A stretch of 64,000 nucleotides of DNA from JBJFCE01 sp964437825 (GCA_964437825.1 CAYTIH010000001.1:42948-106947); one strand, 5' to 3'; positions 1-7,799 are shown, counted from the first letter of the stretch. Translations and numbers: made by a program. The notes: generated from the sequence alone by a model not told the origin.

Positions 1-188
1 TCCGAAGGCATCTGCCTGATAAGCGATAGATGCTCCCCGGTCAGCTTGGGATAACCCATTTCATACGCAGTCGAAAGCACGGACATTTTTGTTTCATAGG
101 AGACGGCTCCATCGTTTAACGCTTTCGCTACCGTATTTCTGGACAGCTTCATCTGCTGTGCAATATCCTGTATGGTAACCTTCTTCAC
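1..188 (-). CDS. LacI-family transcriptional regulator, N-terminal part (cut by window edge)
   Basis: Only the first 62 codons lie in the window. The start is GTG at 188-186, preceded by AGGAG at 196-200 with a 7-nt spacer. The protein begins VKKVTIQDIAQQMKLSRNTV and continues AKALNDGA, the classic LacI helix-turn-helix with the hinge region following. No effector domain is visible, so the ligand cannot be guessed. It is probably autoregulated, because its promoter (288-316) is embedded in a large perfect inverted repeat. Family assignment is secure; function beyond DNA binding is unknown. Confidence 0.85.
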   Translation of the reverse strand, partial: MKKVTIQDIAQQMKLSRNTVAKALNDGAVSYETKMSVLSTAYEMGYPKLTGEHLSLIRQMPS

Positions 189-222
189 GCGTCTTCTCCT
201 TTCACGCATTGGTCATCCATGC

Positions 223-260
223 GTTTGCGAAACTCACTGGATTTTGTTGCATTGTGCAAT
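223..260. repeat. Solo end of the MITE-like element
   Basis: The run TTTGCGAAACTCACTGG followed by ATTTTGTTG matches the left terminal repeat of the elements at 1070 and 18106. It lies in the 5' leader of the LacI-type gene. No matching partner end is seen nearby, so it is a relic or an isolated end. Confidence 0.6.
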
Positions 261-287
261 CATCCTCTCATTCCCATGATATTTTCC

Positions 288-316
288 ATGATATTAAAAA
301 GTGTGCAAAATGTCAA
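288..316 (-). promoter_or_regulatory. Promoter of the LacI-type gene inside a 16-bp inverted repeat (operator)
   Basis: On the minus strand TTGACA (316-311) and TATCAT (293-288) are separated by exactly 17 nt. The promoter lies within a perfect inverted repeat, AAAAAGTGTGCAAAAT at 296-311 and its complement at 320-335, with an 8-nt centre. The repeat covers the -35 and the spacer. This is the geometry expected for repressor autoregulation. A role as terminator for the NUDIX gene upstream is possible, but the promoter match favours an operator. Further TGCAC motifs continue to about 386. Confidence 0.7.
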
Positions 317-397
317 TTTATTTTGCACACTTTTTGCACGCATTAATGCACAATTTTGTCATTCTTGATTTGTGCATTTTTTGTTTTCCATAGCGTC

Positions 398-1036
398 TTA
401 CACAGAGGTAGGCGCGGGAAATCCTTCCAAAAAAGCAAACGGCCGCTCCGGCTTCATCTGTAAAAACTGCATCAGCAGGTATGCGCATCTTAAGGAAACC
501 CGTTCCTTTCGCAAAATTCCGGCAGCCTCCTCACGATCCGCAATGATAACCTGAATGGATTCGGTTGCTTCCTGATACGCCTCATCGATCTTGCCGAAAG
601 CAAATCCATACACAGCCTGGCTGCATTCATCCGTAAATCCCGCGCCCAGATAAAAGGGTCTGCGAAGCTCCTGCATGCCGCCCTGATAGACCTCAAACAA
701 AAGCCCCGTCTCCTCCTTCATTTCCCGTACCGCAGCCTGCTGCGCATTCTCTCCCGGATCAATCAGGCCTGCCGGAAGCTCATAAAGCCATGCGTCAATC
801 GGATAACGGTACTGACGGATCATAACAATTTTCCCCGGATCCTCTTTCCAAACAGGATAAATGACAATTCCCTCGGAATGCATATCATGCGTGCGAAGCT
901 TTAATTGCTCCTCCTGATTTCTGGATGCAAAATAATAACGAAAAGGATCGCCCTGCTGCGTATAAGCATTCATTTCATATAAGTTTAAAAAACGATTATC
1001 CGTGAGCTTTGTCACCTTGTCAAATCTTTTGGTCAT
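398..1036 (-). CDS. NUDIX hydrolase, ADP-ribose pyrophosphatase-like
   Basis: A 212-residue protein with a complete Nudix box at residues 90-111: G90, E96, R104-E105, E108-E109 and G111 fit GX5EX7REUXEEXGU. The box coordinates Mg2+ for pyrophosphate cleavage. The preceding QYRYP (75-79) and the length are typical of the ADP-ribose/NDP-sugar pyrophosphatase group (NudF-like), so cleavage of ADP-ribose to AMP and ribose 5-phosphate is likely but not proven. RBS AGAGG lies just upstream of the ATG. The gene stands alone, with a MITE-like element ending only 34 nt upstream of its start, so its promoter may lie inside that element. Confidence 0.88.
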   Translation of the reverse strand: MTKRFDKVTKLTDNRFLNLYEMNAYTQQGDPFRYYFASRNQEEQLKLRTHDMHSEGIVIYPVWKEDPGKIVMIRQYRYPIDAWLYELPAGLIDPGENAQQAAVREMKEETGLLFEVYQGGMQELRRPFYLGAGFTDECSQAVYGFAFGKIDEAYQEATESIQVIIADREEAAGILRKERVSLRCAYLLMQFLQMKPERPFAFLEGFPAPTSV

Positions 1037-1069
1037 ATCCGTTTTCCTCTCTTTTTCCTCTTTTCAATA

Positions 1070-1330
1070 GGCAATTGCGAAGCTCACTGGATTTTGTTAA
1101 AATTGCACAAATTGTAGAAACAACACAGTCACGCTTGCGCTCCGTTTCAGACGTAACGGACACCAGGCTCGAGAATCCCCCGCCAAGTGCCGACGTGTTT
1201 CTGTAAGAAAATGATGCAGTTGAGTAGTGTTAAGAAGGCAGACTGCTGAGTCTGCCTTTTTCAAAAGGGACTGCTTATGTTTATACAATTTGCGCAATCG
1301 GTTCAATGTTTTGATGAGTTTCGCAAAATA
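1070..1330. mobile_element. MITE-like non-coding element, copy A (~260 bp)
   Basis: The left end GCAATTGCGAAGCTCACTGG and the right end (1276-1326) are imperfect inverted repeats of about 50 bp that share TTGCGAA-CTCA and TTGCNCAAATTGTANAAACA blocks. The whole sequence recurs at 18106-18475, sharing the terminal repeats and the interior. The interior holds a terminator-like hairpin (AAGGCAGACT / AGTCTGCCTT, 1235-1258, followed by T residues on the plus strand). No coding potential is convincing. A non-autonomous transposon mobilised in trans is the simplest reading; no clear target duplication was identified. Confidence 0.7.
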
Positions 1331-1332
1331 TA

Positions 1333-1403
1333 GATTATGAATCTCTGTTATCGTCAAATCAGAGATTCGTAATCTCTTTGTTTTATCATCTCTCTTCTAT
1401 AAT
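1333..1403 (+). promoter_or_regulatory. Promoter and operator-like inverted repeat of the XRE gene
   Basis: A 15-bp inverted repeat with one mismatch (GATTATGAATCTCTG at 1333-1347, CAGAGATTCGTAATC at 1360-1374) lies just upstream of a perfect -10 TATAAT (1398-1403). The -35 is poor. The arrangement suggests autoregulation by the XRE protein encoded 38 nt downstream. Confidence 0.5.
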
Positions 1404-1440
1404 AAAAGAAAGTTGTGCGTATTGCAAAAAGAGGTGTTCA

Positions 1441-1767
1441 ATGAGTGATTACAGCTACCGTCAGGAATTTCGGCAGAGACTAAGTGAATTACGTATTCAT
1501 CAGGGTGTATCCGCAAGAGATATGAGTCTGTCCCTCGGTTTAAGTGAGGGCTATATCAATAAGGTTGAAAACGGTAAGGTCCTGCCAACCATGAAGACCT
1601 TCTTTGATATCTGTGATTATCTGGATATTACGCCGCTTGAATTCTTTAACACGTGCGAGCCCTTTCCCATGGAAATTAATATTGTGATAGAGGAAATGAA
1701 CAAGCTAAAGCCGGAACAGCGCACCCGGATTATCAGCCTAATGAAAGATATCAACCAGAACCGATAA
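1441..1767 (+). CDS. Small XRE-family (Cro/cI-type HTH) regulator
   Basis: A 108-residue protein with a helix-turn-helix at about residues 12-66 (LSELRIHQGVSARDMSLSLG, then LSEGYINKVENGK). The C-terminal ~35 residues form one predicted helix (MNKLKPEQRTRIISLMKD). The start at 1441 was chosen over an upstream in-frame ATG because GAGGTG sits at 1431-1436 and the protein then starts directly with the domain. No sensor domain is present. It is followed by a bidirectional terminator and is not in an operon. Targets are unknown, other than possibly its own promoter. Confidence 0.85.
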   Translation: MSDYSYRQEFRQRLSELRIHQGVSARDMSLSLGLSEGYINKVENGKVLPTMKTFFDICDYLDITPLEFFNTCEPFPMEINIVIEEMNKLKPEQRTRIISLMKDINQNR

Positions 1768-1821
1768 GCTCCCCGTTCCCCGCGCCAATTGTTGGCAAGG
1801 TTCTGCCAGGCATAGGATCGA

Positions 1822-1851
1822 TCCGTTACGCCTGAAACGGAGCGTAAGCGT
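1822..1851. repeat. Fragment of the MITE-like element interior
   Basis: Reading on the minus strand, this stretch matches the interior of the elements at 1070 and 18106 (CGCTCCGTTTCAGGCGTAAC). TCCGTT and AACGGA pair to form a small hairpin. It is isolated from the terminal repeats. Confidence 0.5.
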
Positions 1852-1860
1852 AGGAATCAA

Positions 1861-1903
1861 GAAAACCCTTTCGCCGGACTTTTCATCCGATGAAAGGGTT
1901 TTC
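1861..1903. terminator. Bidirectional terminator between XRE and BlaR1-like genes
   Basis: Perfect 12-bp arms GAAAACCCTTTC and GAAAGGGTTTTC, with a T-rich flank on both strands. It serves the convergent genes ending at 1767 and 1996. Confidence 0.85.
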
Positions 1904-1995
1904 CTGCAAAACAATCCTTTATCATGTAGTCCTCATTCCGCAATTTGCGCAGATGCGAACCTCATAGCTGTTCCCGTTACCTAAAAATCGTAACA

Positions 1996-3405
1996 TTAAT
2001 AGGAATATGCTCCTGTCACCTGAATGCTAATACTGTTGGGATTGGTTACAAAAAAGTTATAAACCCCGTTCTGATCCACAGTGAAAGAATCAGCCACAGT
2101 GTCTGAACACAATATATAATGCTCCGATCCATCCGGATAAACAAGTCCAACCCTGACCGTATATCCCTTCGGACTGGTACTTGCCAAAATACTAACCTTA
2201 TCTCCGCTTGACAGTGAAAAACCGGGCGCATAATATTGGATATTCGCAGGCACATTCCAATTAATATTCTGCATACTGCCATATGCCTGGATTCCGTCAT
2301 CCATGAGTACGCTGGGAATATCCTCCACCTCATCGGGAAACAGTACATACTGCGTTACAGCAGGCACTTCCACCTCTATCTCCACCTTAGTAGCCTCATA
2401 CCATTGATTCTGTGCATCCACAGTCTCTGCGCCGGCTGCATAGGCCGTGACGGAGCCTCCAAGCAGAAACCCTGCCATAATAACGGCTGCAAGTCCCCTT
2501 CTTACGGCGCAGCCGCGCTGATATTTTTTCATATTATGTATTCTCCTTTCCAATCCGCTTTTAGAATCTGACAGCGCCACCATCAGATATTTCGAAGCCT
2601 TTTCGTCATGAACCGCTTCCTCCAAAATAATTGAAAAGTATTCCTTTGCAGTAAACTGCGCATCGCAATGGGTACATGCATGGATATCGCAGACGCATTC
2701 GGCCAGCTCCGCCATCCATTTGCGGACCATATACATGCATGGATTCCATATATGTATGATACTTGCCCAAATTGCTTCCGTTTTGTAAAGCAGATCATGC
2801 TGTCTGCAGTGGGACAGCTCATGGGTCAGAATTACGCACAGCTCCTTCTCCGTATAGGACCGAAACGGCAGCACAACGGTATGACGGCGTATCCCGGTTA
2901 CAAACGGCGTCCTGATCATATCATTTCGAAGCAGTACTGCATTCTTTTTCACTCCCAGACGCTTTTGGATCTCCTGAAAAAGCGCAAGCGTGCCTGCATC
3001 CTCCTCGGGCGCGGAAGCCTGCAGCAGTCTGCGAAGCCGATAGGCGCGGCAGCACCATAGAAGGGCCATAACGCACACTCCCGCTGCCCAGATAAGCATA
3101 CATAGCTTAATCCCCTGACAGATCTCCGGCGTTCTCCTAAACAAAGGACTTTTGATTGCCCGTCCCTCTCCCACAATCAGGCTCTTGATCAGGAAATCAT
3201 CCCGCTTATAAGCCAAAATCGCAAGAAATACCGCAGGAATCAGATATGCATGCAGGGTCATCCGAAGCAGCCGCCCCGCCAGTCTGCAGTCATTTCGCAG
3301 CGCCGTTTTCCTGAGCATCAGCCACAGCAGCGTAAAAACACCGCCCGTAATACCGGTTGATACGATTGCAAATAACAGATACAGAAATAAATCAATCCAG
3401 CTCAT
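1996..3405 (-). CDS. BlaR1/MecR1-like M56 membrane metalloprotease without the penicillin-binding sensor
   Basis: A 469-residue protein. Membrane segments are visible near residues 5-30, 50-65, 100-118 and 304-324. The zinc protease motif HELSH is at 195-199, with the acidic third-ligand region ELAECVCD at 233-240. BlaR1 proteins carry a beta-lactamase-like sensor after the last membrane segment; here the external part is only ~145 residues, beta-rich, with no SxxK/KTG motifs, so the signal is probably not a beta-lactam. It overlaps the BlaI-type gene by 14 nt. By analogy the protease would relieve repression by that partner. No beta-lactamase is nearby. Confidence 0.85.
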   Translation of the reverse strand: MSWIDLFLYLLFAIVSTGITGGVFTLLWLMLRKTALRNDCRLAGRLLRMTLHAYLIPAVFLAILAYKRDDFLIKSLIVGEGRAIKSPLFRRTPEICQGIKLCMLIWAAGVCVMALLWCCRAYRLRRLLQASAPEEDAGTLALFQEIQKRLGVKKNAVLLRNDMIRTPFVTGIRRHTVVLPFRSYTEKELCVILTHELSHCRQHDLLYKTEAIWASIIHIWNPCMYMVRKWMAELAECVCDIHACTHCDAQFTAKEYFSIILEEAVHDEKASKYLMVALSDSKSGLERRIHNMKKYQRGCAVRRGLAAVIMAGFLLGGSVTAYAAGAETVDAQNQWYEATKVEIEVEVPAVTQYVLFPDEVEDIPSVLMDDGIQAYGSMQNINWNVPANIQYYAPGFSLSSGDKVSILASTSPKGYTVRVGLVYPDGSEHYILCSDTVADSFTVDQNGVYNFFVTNPNSISIQVTGAYSY

Positions 3406-3775
3406 CGATTAAAGTTTTAATCTTCTCTACTTCATCCGGACGAAGCTTTCTTTCTTCGTTCAGTGCACAAAGAAGATCTCCTGCGTTATTGTTGCTCCAG
3501 AACTCAACACAGTTCTCGATCACTTTATTTCCATAGGTTTTTTCGCTGATGAGACTCTGATAATAGAATGTACGTCCGGAACGATAGGAATTCAAATATC
3601 CCTTCTTAACCAAACGAGCCAGAAACGTCGATACGGTCTGCGGCTTCCATTCCTTCTGATATGCGGCATTTACGGCCTTTACAATATCCGGTAAGGTTAA
3701 TTCAACTTCCGAATGCCAGATCACCTTCATAACCAGCTGTTCACATTCTGTTAAATTTGTCCTATTTCTGCTCAT
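3392..3775 (-). CDS. BlaI/MecI-type transcriptional repressor
   Basis: A 127-residue winged-helix protein of full family length (LTECEQLVMKVIWHSEVELT, then WKPQTVSTFLARLVKKGYL as the recognition region). The C-terminal half is the dimerisation and cleavage region. The RBS AAAGGAG precedes the ATG closely. It is the first gene of a two-gene operon with the M56 protease. It probably represses its own promoter (3818-3846), where several GTAAC/GATTAC half-sites occur. Confidence 0.9.
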   Translation of the reverse strand: MSRNRTNLTECEQLVMKVIWHSEVELTLPDIVKAVNAAYQKEWKPQTVSTFLARLVKKGYLNSYRSGRTFYYQSLISEKTYGNKVIENCVEFWSNNNAGDLLCALNEERKLRPDEVEKIKTLIDELD

Positions 3776-3817
3776 AGTTTCTCCTTTTCTTTCGGATAAA
3801 ACTGTTCATGTAACCTG

Positions 3818-3876
3818 ACTATAGCATAATTTATAATCGGTTACAATCGTCATTTATCCGATTACTCCTTGTAATC
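3818..3876 (-). promoter_or_regulatory. Promoter and operator-like repeats of the BlaI/BlaR1-like operon
   Basis: Minus strand: TTGTAA (3846-3841) and TATAGT (3823-3818) with a 17-nt spacer. TGTAACC (3810-3816) and GGTTACA (3839-3845) form an inverted pair spanning the promoter, and GATTAC-5-GTAATC (3860-3876) lies just upstream. These are candidate binding sites for the BlaI-type repressor. Confidence 0.6.
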
Positions 3877-3949
3877 TTTGTTTTTTATATAATAGAGACC
3901 CGAAGTCCCCATTATTTCATATTTGGTGCTTCATCGCCTGCTTCGCAGA

Positions 3950-4027
3950 CTGCTTGCTCGTTAATGGCGCATGAAAAACAAATGCCGCTTCGCGTCGCTT
4001 GTTTTTCTTTTGCGCTCATTATATCAT
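3950..4027 (-). repeat. Promoter-plus-hairpin repeat, copy 1
   Basis: Read on the minus strand this begins with an extended -10 (TATGATATAAT, with the -10 hexamer at 4023-4018) and runs into a long hairpin whose arms are GCGCAAAAGAAAAACAA and TTGTTTTTCATGCGC. The second copy, at 63922-64000, is nearly identical from the -10 onward and differs upstream of it. Any transcript would run towards the BlaI promoter. Function unknown; it could be a REP-like mobile hairpin or the start of a small RNA. Confidence 0.6.
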
Positions 4028-4080
4028 ACTCGCAAGAAAATTCAAATAAGGCTTTTGCGGTGCCTCGGGCAGGGTAACGG

Positions 4081-4812
4081 CTACAGCAGTACAAATTCCG
4101 CAGCCTCATACTGCTTCACCCTCTCCTCATAAGCATCTCTGGCGGCCTCCTCGTAGACCAGTACCGGGTTCTTTACGCCCAGCAGTCTTTGAATATAAAG
4201 TGCAAAATCCGGATTCAGGATTAAAAGAGGGCCGATCGTATACGTTCCCATGAAATTCTTCCTGCGTACACCCTCATACTTTGTTTCCCGATTGATGCCG
4301 TCCCCTTTGGTAACCTCATACAGATATTCCTTTGAATTATCCCCATAGCTTTGGGTAAACTGGTTTTTAAAGCCCACCAGCTTGATTCCGTCGAGCATTC
4401 CCATGACAGCCGAATTGTAACGGTCAAACATCTTCCTTTTCGCAGTATAATGAAACACGGAAAGTCCCTCTATCTTCGAACCATCCTCGTTTTCAATGGT
4501 ATCCCAGAACACCTCCATCGCATTTCCGGTGATCAAAAAAATCACGTTCTGATCAATCAATTCCCGGATTCTGTCCACATAGGGCCTGAGCTTTGCAATG
4601 ACCAGCTCCTGCTGATGCTCCGTCATGGGACCCATATAAATCATATCGGGCTTTTCCGTTACAAAATGAGGGACCTCGCTCAGCGCATCCTCCACATATT
4701 CCGCATCGGGGACGCAAAGCTTCAGGTAACGAATGTTTGCATGATCTCCGTACAGGTTTGCAATCTCCGGAAACAATGTTTCTATTCTGAGCTTTCCCGC
4801 CTGCTCACTCAT
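4081..4812 (-). CDS. gatD: GatD-like subunit of lipid II amidotransferase, with both catalytic residues lost
   Basis: A 243-residue class I (CobQ-like) glutamine amidotransferase fold. GatD normally releases ammonia from glutamine, and MurT uses it to amidate D-Glu of lipid II. Aligned by eye with staphylococcal GatD, the nucleophile motif ICGGYQ reads ITGNAM (Thr95 in place of Cys) and LHGP reads TIGP (Ile193 in place of His). The substrate loop NHGG is also changed, to NQFT. The rest (EGL, VGF, GTY, NP) is conserved. Its start overlaps the murT stop by 4 nt, so it is translationally coupled. It may be a structural partner only, with ammonia from elsewhere. The family is clear; glutaminase activity is doubtful. 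Confidence 0.82.
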   Translation of the reverse strand: MSEQAGKLRIETLFPEIANLYGDHANIRYLKLCVPDAEYVEDALSEVPHFVTEKPDMIYMGPMTEHQQELVIAKLRPYVDRIRELIDQNVIFLITGNAMEVFWDTIENEDGSKIEGLSVFHYTAKRKMFDRYNSAVMGMLDGIKLVGFKNQFTQSYGDNSKEYLYEVTKGDGINRETKYEGVRRKNFMGTYTIGPLLILNPDFALYIQRLLGVKNPVLVYEEAARDAYEERVKQYEAAEFVLL

Positions 4813-6182
4813 CCCTTTTCCGCCTCCCTCTTTTTTATCAGTTCTACGATCATGCCGTCCAGCTTCTTGGACAAAGCAGGCTTATAGCACTGATGGAGCA
4901 CAAATACCTTGTCCGTACCCTCGAAATCCAGATAATTCGGAGCTTCCTCATCCGTCATGCCGATGATGATCTTTTCTGCAGGAATTCCGGCCATGATGAG
5001 TCTCAGTTTCTGGTCCTTGGCACGATTGCCGGGAATCACAATATGTTTGATCAGTGGAGAAGCAAGCTTCTCATAATCACAGTCATACATCCATGTCATA
5101 TTTTCCAATACCTTTTCATCATCCAGCAAAAACAAAAGCTCCTTCGTACCCGGCTCCTTTGACAAGTAATCAAAAACAACAGAGCAGGCCACAGGGTTAT
5201 GCTCTTTTGCCATATGGTCTATAACATCAATACCGCCGACCGTAATCTTATTGTATCTGGTATCCACAATATGAAGTCTTGAAAACCCGTCCCTGATCTG
5301 ATCCGGCGTCAGGCCCATTTCTCTTAGCAGCGTGGTTACCGTTACCTGATTGTATACGTTAAAGATACTGTCGCTGATCAGGTCATAACGTTCCTGCGTT
5401 CCCCGCTCGTTTAAAGTCAAATACTTCTCGCCGAAGTGCACCTCGGCCTCGTAATCCGGAACCGGCGATGAAAATCCGCAGCTTGGACAATGCGCCTTCC
5501 CGATCTGATGATATCTGACATACTCATATTCCAGCCTTGCCGCACATTTCGGGCATATCTGACAGTCATTGATGATATTCCGGCAGGTCTCGGTATCCGT
5601 CGGCAGACGCTTGATACTGTAATAAACTCTCTCGTTTTCCGGTGCAACGCCGCTGCTGATCAGATCATCCGCATTTAAAATCATTTTGGTCTCCGGCTGC
5701 ATATAGGCGGAGATGATATTGGCTATATATTCCGAATGCGCATTGCGCAAAATGGAATCGCGGAACAAATTCGTGCATACGACATAATCCGGCTTGATGT
5801 ACGGGTAGATGTGCATGGAGCTTCGTTCATCGATTTCAATGACGCCCCATTCATTTCTGGATTTTCCGCCAAACGTGGAATTGATCAGAAATGCGCTCGC
5901 CACTCCGGCCTTGGTATTCGAACCGCTGCGATTGTTCGTGGTTTTGATTCCCTCCGCTGCCAGCAGATCCACTAACAGATTTGAAACTGTCGTTTTTCCG
6001 TTGGTTCCGGTAACACCGATCAAATGCTTCGGTTTTTCAATTTGTCCCATAAAATCCGGGCAAAGCTTAAGCGCCAGCTTACCCGGGAAAAAAGTGGCGT
6101 TCATTCCCAGCAGTTTCTGCGTTCCCCTGGCCAGCTTTCCCATGAACATAGCCAGATAGAATCTTGATGTCTTCCTTGCCAT
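4809..6182 (-). CDS. murT: MurT, Mur-ligase-type subunit of lipid II isoglutaminyl synthase
   Basis: A 457-residue protein. The ATP-binding loop is GVTGTNGKTT (about 56-65), with a Mur ligase central domain, a four-cysteine zinc ribbon inserted in the middle (CQICPKC, then CPSCG, about residues 208-236), and the DUF1727-type C-terminal domain. It activates the alpha-carboxyl of D-Glu in the lipid II stem for amidation. RBS AAAGGAG lies 5 nt before the ATG. It forms an operon with the GatD-like gene. All ligase landmarks look intact, unlike its partner. Confidence 0.93.
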   Translation of the reverse strand: MARKTSRFYLAMFMGKLARGTQKLLGMNATFFPGKLALKLCPDFMGQIEKPKHLIGVTGTNGKTTVSNLLVDLLAAEGIKTTNNRSGSNTKAGVASAFLINSTFGGKSRNEWGVIEIDERSSMHIYPYIKPDYVVCTNLFRDSILRNAHSEYIANIISAYMQPETKMILNADDLISSGVAPENERVYYSIKRLPTDTETCRNIINDCQICPKCAARLEYEYVRYHQIGKAHCPSCGFSSPVPDYEAEVHFGEKYLTLNERGTQERYDLISDSIFNVYNQVTVTTLLREMGLTPDQIRDGFSRLHIVDTRYNKITVGGIDVIDHMAKEHNPVACSVVFDYLSKEPGTKELLFLLDDEKVLENMTWMYDCDYEKLASPLIKHIVIPGNRAKDQKLRLIMAGIPAEKIIIGMTDEEAPNYLDFEGTDKVFVLHQCYKPALSKKLDGMIVELIKKREAEKG

Positions 6183-6391
6183 TTGTACTCCTTTATAGCC
6201 TGGAGCATACAGCCGCCGCAGGCGTCTGCATCTTCATATTTCTTTCCAATAGACTGCTCGCTTTTAATCGAATTATTCGCAGCAATCCGGACTATATTTG
6301 CATGATTTTTTACGCATTCATTCTACTATCTGTCCGTGCAAAAAGCAATATCTCCGGTCACATCCGACCTGCACCGGTCTTCCCGGCATTC
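6183..6391. other. Intergenic region upstream of murT
   Basis: About 210 nt between the murT start and the 3' end of the CheX-receiver gene. TATAGT on the minus strand near 6290 is a possible murT -10, but no good -35 is seen. No gene or clear terminator is visible. Confidence 0.4.
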
Positions 6392-7699
6392 CTAGCGTTT
6401 GATAACCTCCAGCAGTGCTTTCAACACCTCATCCCGGTGGAACGGCTTCATGATAAACCTGGCCGCACCGATCCGCAGCGCCTTGATTACCTTCTGCTGC
6501 TGTCCCGCCGCAGTAATCATGATTACCTTCGCATCCGGATACGCCGTCATAATCTTCTCAAGCGCTTCCACGCCGTCCATGACAGGCATCGTAATATCCA
6601 GCGTAATCAAATCGGGCCGGTATTCGCTGTATGCTTCGAAAGCCTCTTTTCCGTTCGCAGCCTCCGCTACAACCGTATAGCCCTCTCCTTCCGCCAAATC
6701 ACGCAGCGCCGTACGAATCAACGCCGAATCATCCACAATTACAATCGTACCCTTGCTGTCGGCCGTAACTTTGCTGCCCGCTTTCTTTTCCATATTCATT
6801 TCATAGGGCGCCTGACCGGGACGCAGATCTTCATCCACGGACAAGAGCAGCTGCAATTCATGACCTTCCAGGTAAATCGGAATCACATATCCGGTTCCCT
6901 CCACCCTCTGGTTTTCATAGGCAAACGGGGACTCCATGTCCACATCAACGCCTTTTTCGCTTATATCCGTTGCCAGCAGTCCGCTGCAGATATTGACAAA
7001 TTCTCCCAATACGTCAAAAACACTGCTGTTTAATGTGTCAAAGCTTTCTTTGGCATACCCGGAAGCTAACGAAAGAATCCCGTCAGGCTCATGTTCACCT
7101 GCAAAGGCAAGATAGATCTGATGATCCCCCGTCATTCTCTGACCGGCCAGACATTGATATTCATAATTCTCCACACGATGAATCCGTCCGATATAAAAAT
7201 CAGTCGATACAAACCGTGTGATATTTCTAAGTACAAGTGCTGTCAGCTCCGTAACAAACGGTTTGGCGGAAAAGGCAAACAGCGGGACAATGTCATCAAT
7301 ATTGTCCTTTTTCAGAGCCTTCATTTCTTCATCGGAAAAGCCCTCGTCCTTCTGAAACTCAGTCAGATAGCCGTCCAGATCATTCAGCGCAATGCATTTT
7401 TTTTCAGCCAATATCTGCAAAAACTTCATAAAAACGTTTCCCTGCTGATCGAGGAGCTCGGATAACTGACCTACCGTAATATATCCTTTATCCAGTGCAA
7501 TATCTCCAAAACGCTTATCCTGCTGGGTTTGCAGATAATTAATCTCCTCCGCCTGATCCTCGGTCAAATATCCGGCTGCTACTGCAATTGTCCCTAGTTT
7601 TACTCTGGCACGGCTTTGCTGCTGTAAGATTTCCGCCAGAGTCTCCTTTGTGATTACATTTTTTTTCGTCAGAAATTCTCCAAATAACTGACTAAACAT
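6392..7699 (-). CDS. MshEN-CheX-receiver fusion protein
   Basis: A 435-residue cytosolic protein. Residues 1-85 contain two helical repeats of the GspE/MshE N-terminal type (LGTIAVAAGYLTEDQAEEI, FGDIALDKGYITVGQL). Residues ~140-295 resemble the CheC/CheX phosphatase fold, with the E233-x2-N236 motif. Residues 317-435 form a complete receiver: D323-D324, phospho-acceptor D368 (ITLDITMPVMDG), T397 and K418. It may combine a phosphorylatable switch with dephosphorylation of a CheY-like partner. MshEN domains in other proteins can bind c-di-GMP. No flagellar or che operon is adjacent, although a chemoreceptor is at 54308. The leader carries a structured repeat. Confidence 0.8.
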   Translation of the reverse strand: MFSQLFGEFLTKKNVITKETLAEILQQQSRARVKLGTIAVAAGYLTEDQAEEINYLQTQQDKRFGDIALDKGYITVGQLSELLDQQGNVFMKFLQILAEKKCIALNDLDGYLTEFQKDEGFSDEEMKALKKDNIDDIVPLFAFSAKPFVTELTALVLRNITRFVSTDFYIGRIHRVENYEYQCLAGQRMTGDHQIYLAFAGEHEPDGILSLASGYAKESFDTLNSSVFDVLGEFVNICSGLLATDISEKGVDVDMESPFAYENQRVEGTGYVIPIYLEGHELQLLLSVDEDLRPGQAPYEMNMEKKAGSKVTADSKGTIVIVDDSALIRTALRDLAEGEGYTVVAEAANGKEAFEAYSEYRPDLITLDITMPVMDGVEALEKIMTAYPDAKVIMITAAGQQQKVIKALRIGAARFIMKPFHRDEVLKALLEVIKR

Positions 7700-7707
7700 A
7701 TATCATT

Positions 7708-7762
7708 CTCCATTTCTGAGCGACTTGTCAAAGCTATTTGTTTTCGCCCGGAAACAAACAGC
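7708..7762 (-). promoter_or_regulatory. Structured 5'-leader element, copy 1 (contains the RBS)
   Basis: On the minus strand a hairpin GCTGTTTGTTT / AAAACAAATAGC (7762-7733) is followed by CGCTCAGAAATGGAGA, which supplies the RBS of the CheX-receiver gene. The hairpin loop (CCGGGCGA) can pair with TCGCTCAG next to the RBS with one mismatch and one G-U pair. The same element stands before the GH53 gene (14507-14620), where this pairing is perfect. Confidence 0.55.
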
Positions 7763-7763
7763 C

Positions 7764-7799
7764 GATTGAAAAATAAGCTATCGGGCTTATTTTTCAATC
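7764..7799. repeat. Hairpin repeat GATTGAAAAATAAGC
   Basis: Perfect 15-bp arms around TATCGG. The same hairpin with paired base changes (A:T to C:G) occurs at 18274-18309, which indicates selection for the fold. Here it abuts the leader element. Confidence 0.65.

Noticed and set aside
1280..1300. GCGCAATCGGTTCA in MITE copy A as a LacI operator
   Set aside because: It only half matches the twin operators at 20686 and 21921 and belongs to the terminal repeat of the element.
1009..1357. Short open frames within the MITE-like element on both strands
   Set aside because: Low-complexity, no RBS, and not preserved between the two copies.
7708..7799. The GATTGA-hairpin region as a simple terminator
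   Set aside because: It lies upstream of the CheX-receiver start on the coding strand without a following T tract, and its flanks recur before another gene.
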